Origin: Bacteroidota bacterium
GTDB taxonomy: Bacteria; Bacteroidota; Bacteroidia; UKL13-3
DNA length: 7,898 nucleotides
Assembly: GCA_018883485.1 (NCBI GenBank)
Contig: VEQB01000096.1
Location: forward strand, 1 to 7,898
Direction of reading: 5' to 3'
Shown: one piece after another, positions 6,599 through 7,898 of the stretch
Layout: each line of letters opens with the position of its first letter
How positions within the stretch are numbered: position 1 is the first letter of the stretch
Made by a program: the position numbers and the translations under genes
The notes under the pieces: generated by a model
The model's input: only the letters and a program-made list of their open reading frames with translations
Databases searched by the model: none
What the model was told of the DNA's origin: nothing

Positions 6599-7387
6599 AT
6601 GAATTTAAATAGGCGTCATGGAATTTGCCAATTAAGTATTGTCCCTGTGCGGGCAAATCCTAGTTCCAAAGAGGAAATGGTAACACAATTACTTTTTGGC
6701 GAAACTTATTTTGTTACTGAAAGGCAAGGTGAGTGGCTAAAAATAGAAAGCGCTTATGATGCCTATGAAGGCTGGATTAATGAATTACAACATACCGATT
6801 GGGATCAAGATGCTGGGCAACCTTATTTGGTAAAAGATTTCCCCTTTTTAGAGGCCTCCATCGAGAATACTCTAGAAAGGATATTTTTATTGCCAGGCAG
6901 CCAACTTCAAAAAACCAAAATTGAAGGAAATCATATTGTATTTCAAATTAATAATACCACATACAAAGCCCTTTTTGAGGTATCTAAACAAGGTTTTTTT
7001 ACTTTTACGGAAATGAAAGAGTTTGCGCTTAATTTTATTAGTGCACCCTACCTATGGGGTGGGCGCACCCTTTTTGGTATGGATTGCTCTGGATTTACCC
7101 AGTTGCTCTATAAATTACAAGGTGTGCAACTTCACAGAGATGCTTGGCAGCAAGCTTTATTAGGCGCCGATGTGGCATTTTTGAACGAAGTAAAATTGGG
7201 TGACCTGGCTTTTTTTGATAATGAAGAAGGGAAAATTACCCATGTTGGTATGATTTTAGAAAATGGAGAAATTATACATGCCTCTGGAAAAGTTAGAATA
7301 GACAAACTCGATAGTTACGGTATTTTCGACGAAAAAAAAGGAAGCCATTCTCACAAATTGAGAACTATTCGAAGAATCATTCCTTAA
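6599..7387 (+). CDS. SH3b-NlpC/P60 cysteine peptidase (YkfC-like)
   Basis: The product is 262 residues from the chosen ATG. Residues about 5-65 form a bacterial SH3 domain (GICQLSIVPVRANPS, LLFGETYFV, YEGWINELQH), and about 66-135 look like a second, more divergent one. The NlpC/P60 (C40) domain follows: APYLWGGRTLFGMDCSGF with catalytic Cys163, LGDLAFFD, the catalytic His215 in THVGMIL, and His227 in IIHASGKV as the likely third polar residue. Relatives such as YkfC cut gamma-D-glutamyl-diamino-acid bonds in peptidoglycan peptides. No signal peptide is visible, which fits cytoplasmic recycling of murein peptides better than wall digestion outside. In-frame ATGs at 6584 and 6539 exist; the latter lies inside hpt. 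I chose 6599 because the conserved part starts about six residues later. No clear terminator follows. Confidence 0.88.
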   Translation: MNLNRRHGICQLSIVPVRANPSSKEEMVTQLLFGETYFVTERQGEWLKIESAYDAYEGWINELQHTDWDQDAGQPYLVKDFPFLEASIENTLERIFLLPGSQLQKTKIEGNHIVFQINNTTYKALFEVSKQGFFTFTEMKEFALNFISAPYLWGGRTLFGMDCSGFTQLLYKLQGVQLHRDAWQQALLGADVAFLNEVKLGDLAFFDNEEGKITHVGMILENGEIIHASGKVRIDKLDSYGIFDEKKGSHSHKLRTIRRIIP

Positions 7388-7463
7388 AACTTTCACAATC
7401 AAATGATGTTACAATGATTATAACTAAAAACACAAACTTCTCGCCTTCGTTAAAGCTACATCG

Positions 7464-7556
7464 TACAATCATAACTTAAAACTTAAAACTTAAAACTTAA
7501 AACTTAAAACTTAAAACATAAAACATAAAACTTAAAACTTAAAACTCATAAAATAT
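7464..7556 (+). other. 93-base G-less stretch before the peroxiredoxin
   Basis: From 7464 to the T of the peroxiredoxin ATG, the plus strand has no G at all. It contains the heptamer repeat array. If transcribed it would be an A/U/C leader with almost no ability to fold, leaving the start codon open. The promoter must then lie either upstream of 7464 or inside the repeats, which contain no TTTG element. Confidence 0.7.
7473..7549 (+). repeat. Heptamer tandem repeat (AACTTAA)n
   Basis: Ten consecutive 7-base units run from 7473 to 7542: six AACTTAA, two AACATAA, then two more AACTTAA. A decayed eleventh (AACTCAT) ends five bases before the ATG of the peroxiredoxin gene. Similar AT-rich heptamer arrays occur between genes in Bacteroidota, from memory. 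Copy number can change by slippage, and each step would shift upstream signals by 7 bases without touching the coding frame. An effect on expression is inference. Confidence 0.9.
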
Positions 7557-7898
7557 GTCACTAACCATTGGAACAAAAGCACCAGACTTTAAACTGGTAG
7601 ATTCAGACAAGAAAGAAGTTAGCTTAAGCGAATACGCTGGCAAGAATTTAATCATTCACTTTTTTCCTGCCTCCTTCACTGGAGTTTGCACTACGCAACT
7701 TTGCACAGTAAGAGATGGTATTAATCTTTACCATAATGATACCACAGATGTAGTGGCCATTTCTGTAGACCTTCCTTTTACTTTAGCTAAATTTAAAGCA
7801 GATCAAAACCTCAACTTTAGATTGTTATCAGATTTTAATAAAGAAGCATCTGCAGCTTATGGTGCAATTTATGAAAATTGGATATTAGGTTTAAAAGG
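7555..7898 (+). CDS. Peroxiredoxin (AhpE/Bcp-like), C-terminus off right edge
   Basis: The first 114 residues are visible. The protein is a thioredoxin-fold peroxidase that reduces peroxides with a reactive cysteine. The active-site motif FPASFTGVCTTQLC (37-50) matches the PxxxTxxC pattern: Pro38, Thr42 and peroxidatic Cys45. A second cysteine at 50 is spaced as the resolving cysteine in Bcp-type enzymes, so a Cys45-Cys50 disulfide is possible. The stretch LLSDFNKEASAAYGA (90-104) is typical of AhpE/Bcp-like peroxiredoxins. No signal peptide is present, so it should be cytoplasmic. The conserved arginine expected further on, and the last third of the domain, lie beyond the window. The start ATG is preceded by an A-rich G-less leader with a heptamer repeat. 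I cannot tell the AhpE-like group from the Bcp group with the visible part. Confidence 0.9.
   Translation, partial: MSLTIGTKAPDFKLVDSDKKEVSLSEYAGKNLIIHFFPASFTGVCTTQLCTVRDGINLYHNDTTDVVAISVDLPFTLAKFKADQNLNFRLLSDFNKEASAAYGAIYENWILGLK

Noticed and set aside
7388..7420. Terminator after the NlpC/P60 gene
   Set aside because: Only a 5-base AT-rich inverted repeat (AATCA/TGATT) with a 13-base loop is present and no T run follows.
7473..7549. CRISPR array
   Set aside because: Units are 7 bases with no spacers; this is a simple tandem repeat.

Overview
The window is AT-rich DNA from a member of the Bacteroidota. This rests on several family-level signs: a DUF3078 outer-membrane protein, a membrane protein that joins a CCDC81-like prokaryotic HU region to a SPOR domain, signal peptides with Gln just after the cut site, A-rich leaders without Shine-Dalgarno sequences, and a heptamer tandem repeat of a kind I recall from intergenic DNA of this phylum. 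The order or genus cannot be fixed from the sequence. I see no mobile element, CRISPR array, rRNA, tRNA or prophage gene. Most of the window reads as ordinary chromosomal core or near-core content.

Layout from left to right. (1) Positions 1-368, minus strand: the N-terminal part of a secreted protein that runs off the left edge. (2) Positions 369-478: a divergent intergenic region with an adjacent pair of 11-base repeats. (3) Positions 479-1789, plus: the HU-transmembrane-SPOR protein. Its TAA stop overlaps by four bases the stop of the next gene, which converges on it. (4) Positions 1786-6549, minus: six co-directional genes. In order of transcription they are an Hpt phosphotransfer protein, methionine aminopeptidase, an agmatinase-family ureohydrolase, a NifS/IscS-type cysteine desulfurase, a DUF3078 outer-membrane protein and a PduO-type cobalamin adenosyltransferase. 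Gaps are 27, 2, 4, 16 and 56 bases, so the first five look like one operon. The last gene follows the longest gap, which holds two small hairpins. (5) Positions 6599-7387, plus: an SH3b-NlpC/P60 peptidase divergent from hpt, with only 49 bases between the two chosen starts. (6) Positions 7388-7554: an intergenic region with ten copies of a 7-base repeat inside a 93-base stretch without any G on the plus strand. (7) Positions 7555-7898, plus: a peroxiredoxin cut by the right edge.

The minus-strand cluster mixes housekeeping functions (N-terminal Met removal, sulfur mobilisation, polyamine or arginine metabolism, cobalamin activation) with an orphan phosphotransfer protein and an envelope protein. 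No single pathway explains it. The least routine items are the HU-TM-SPOR architecture, which could physically link DNA to septal peptidoglycan, the G-less repeat leader before the peroxiredoxin, and the TTG-started methionine aminopeptidase that lies in the same reading frame as hpt. I found no convincing new multi-gene system.
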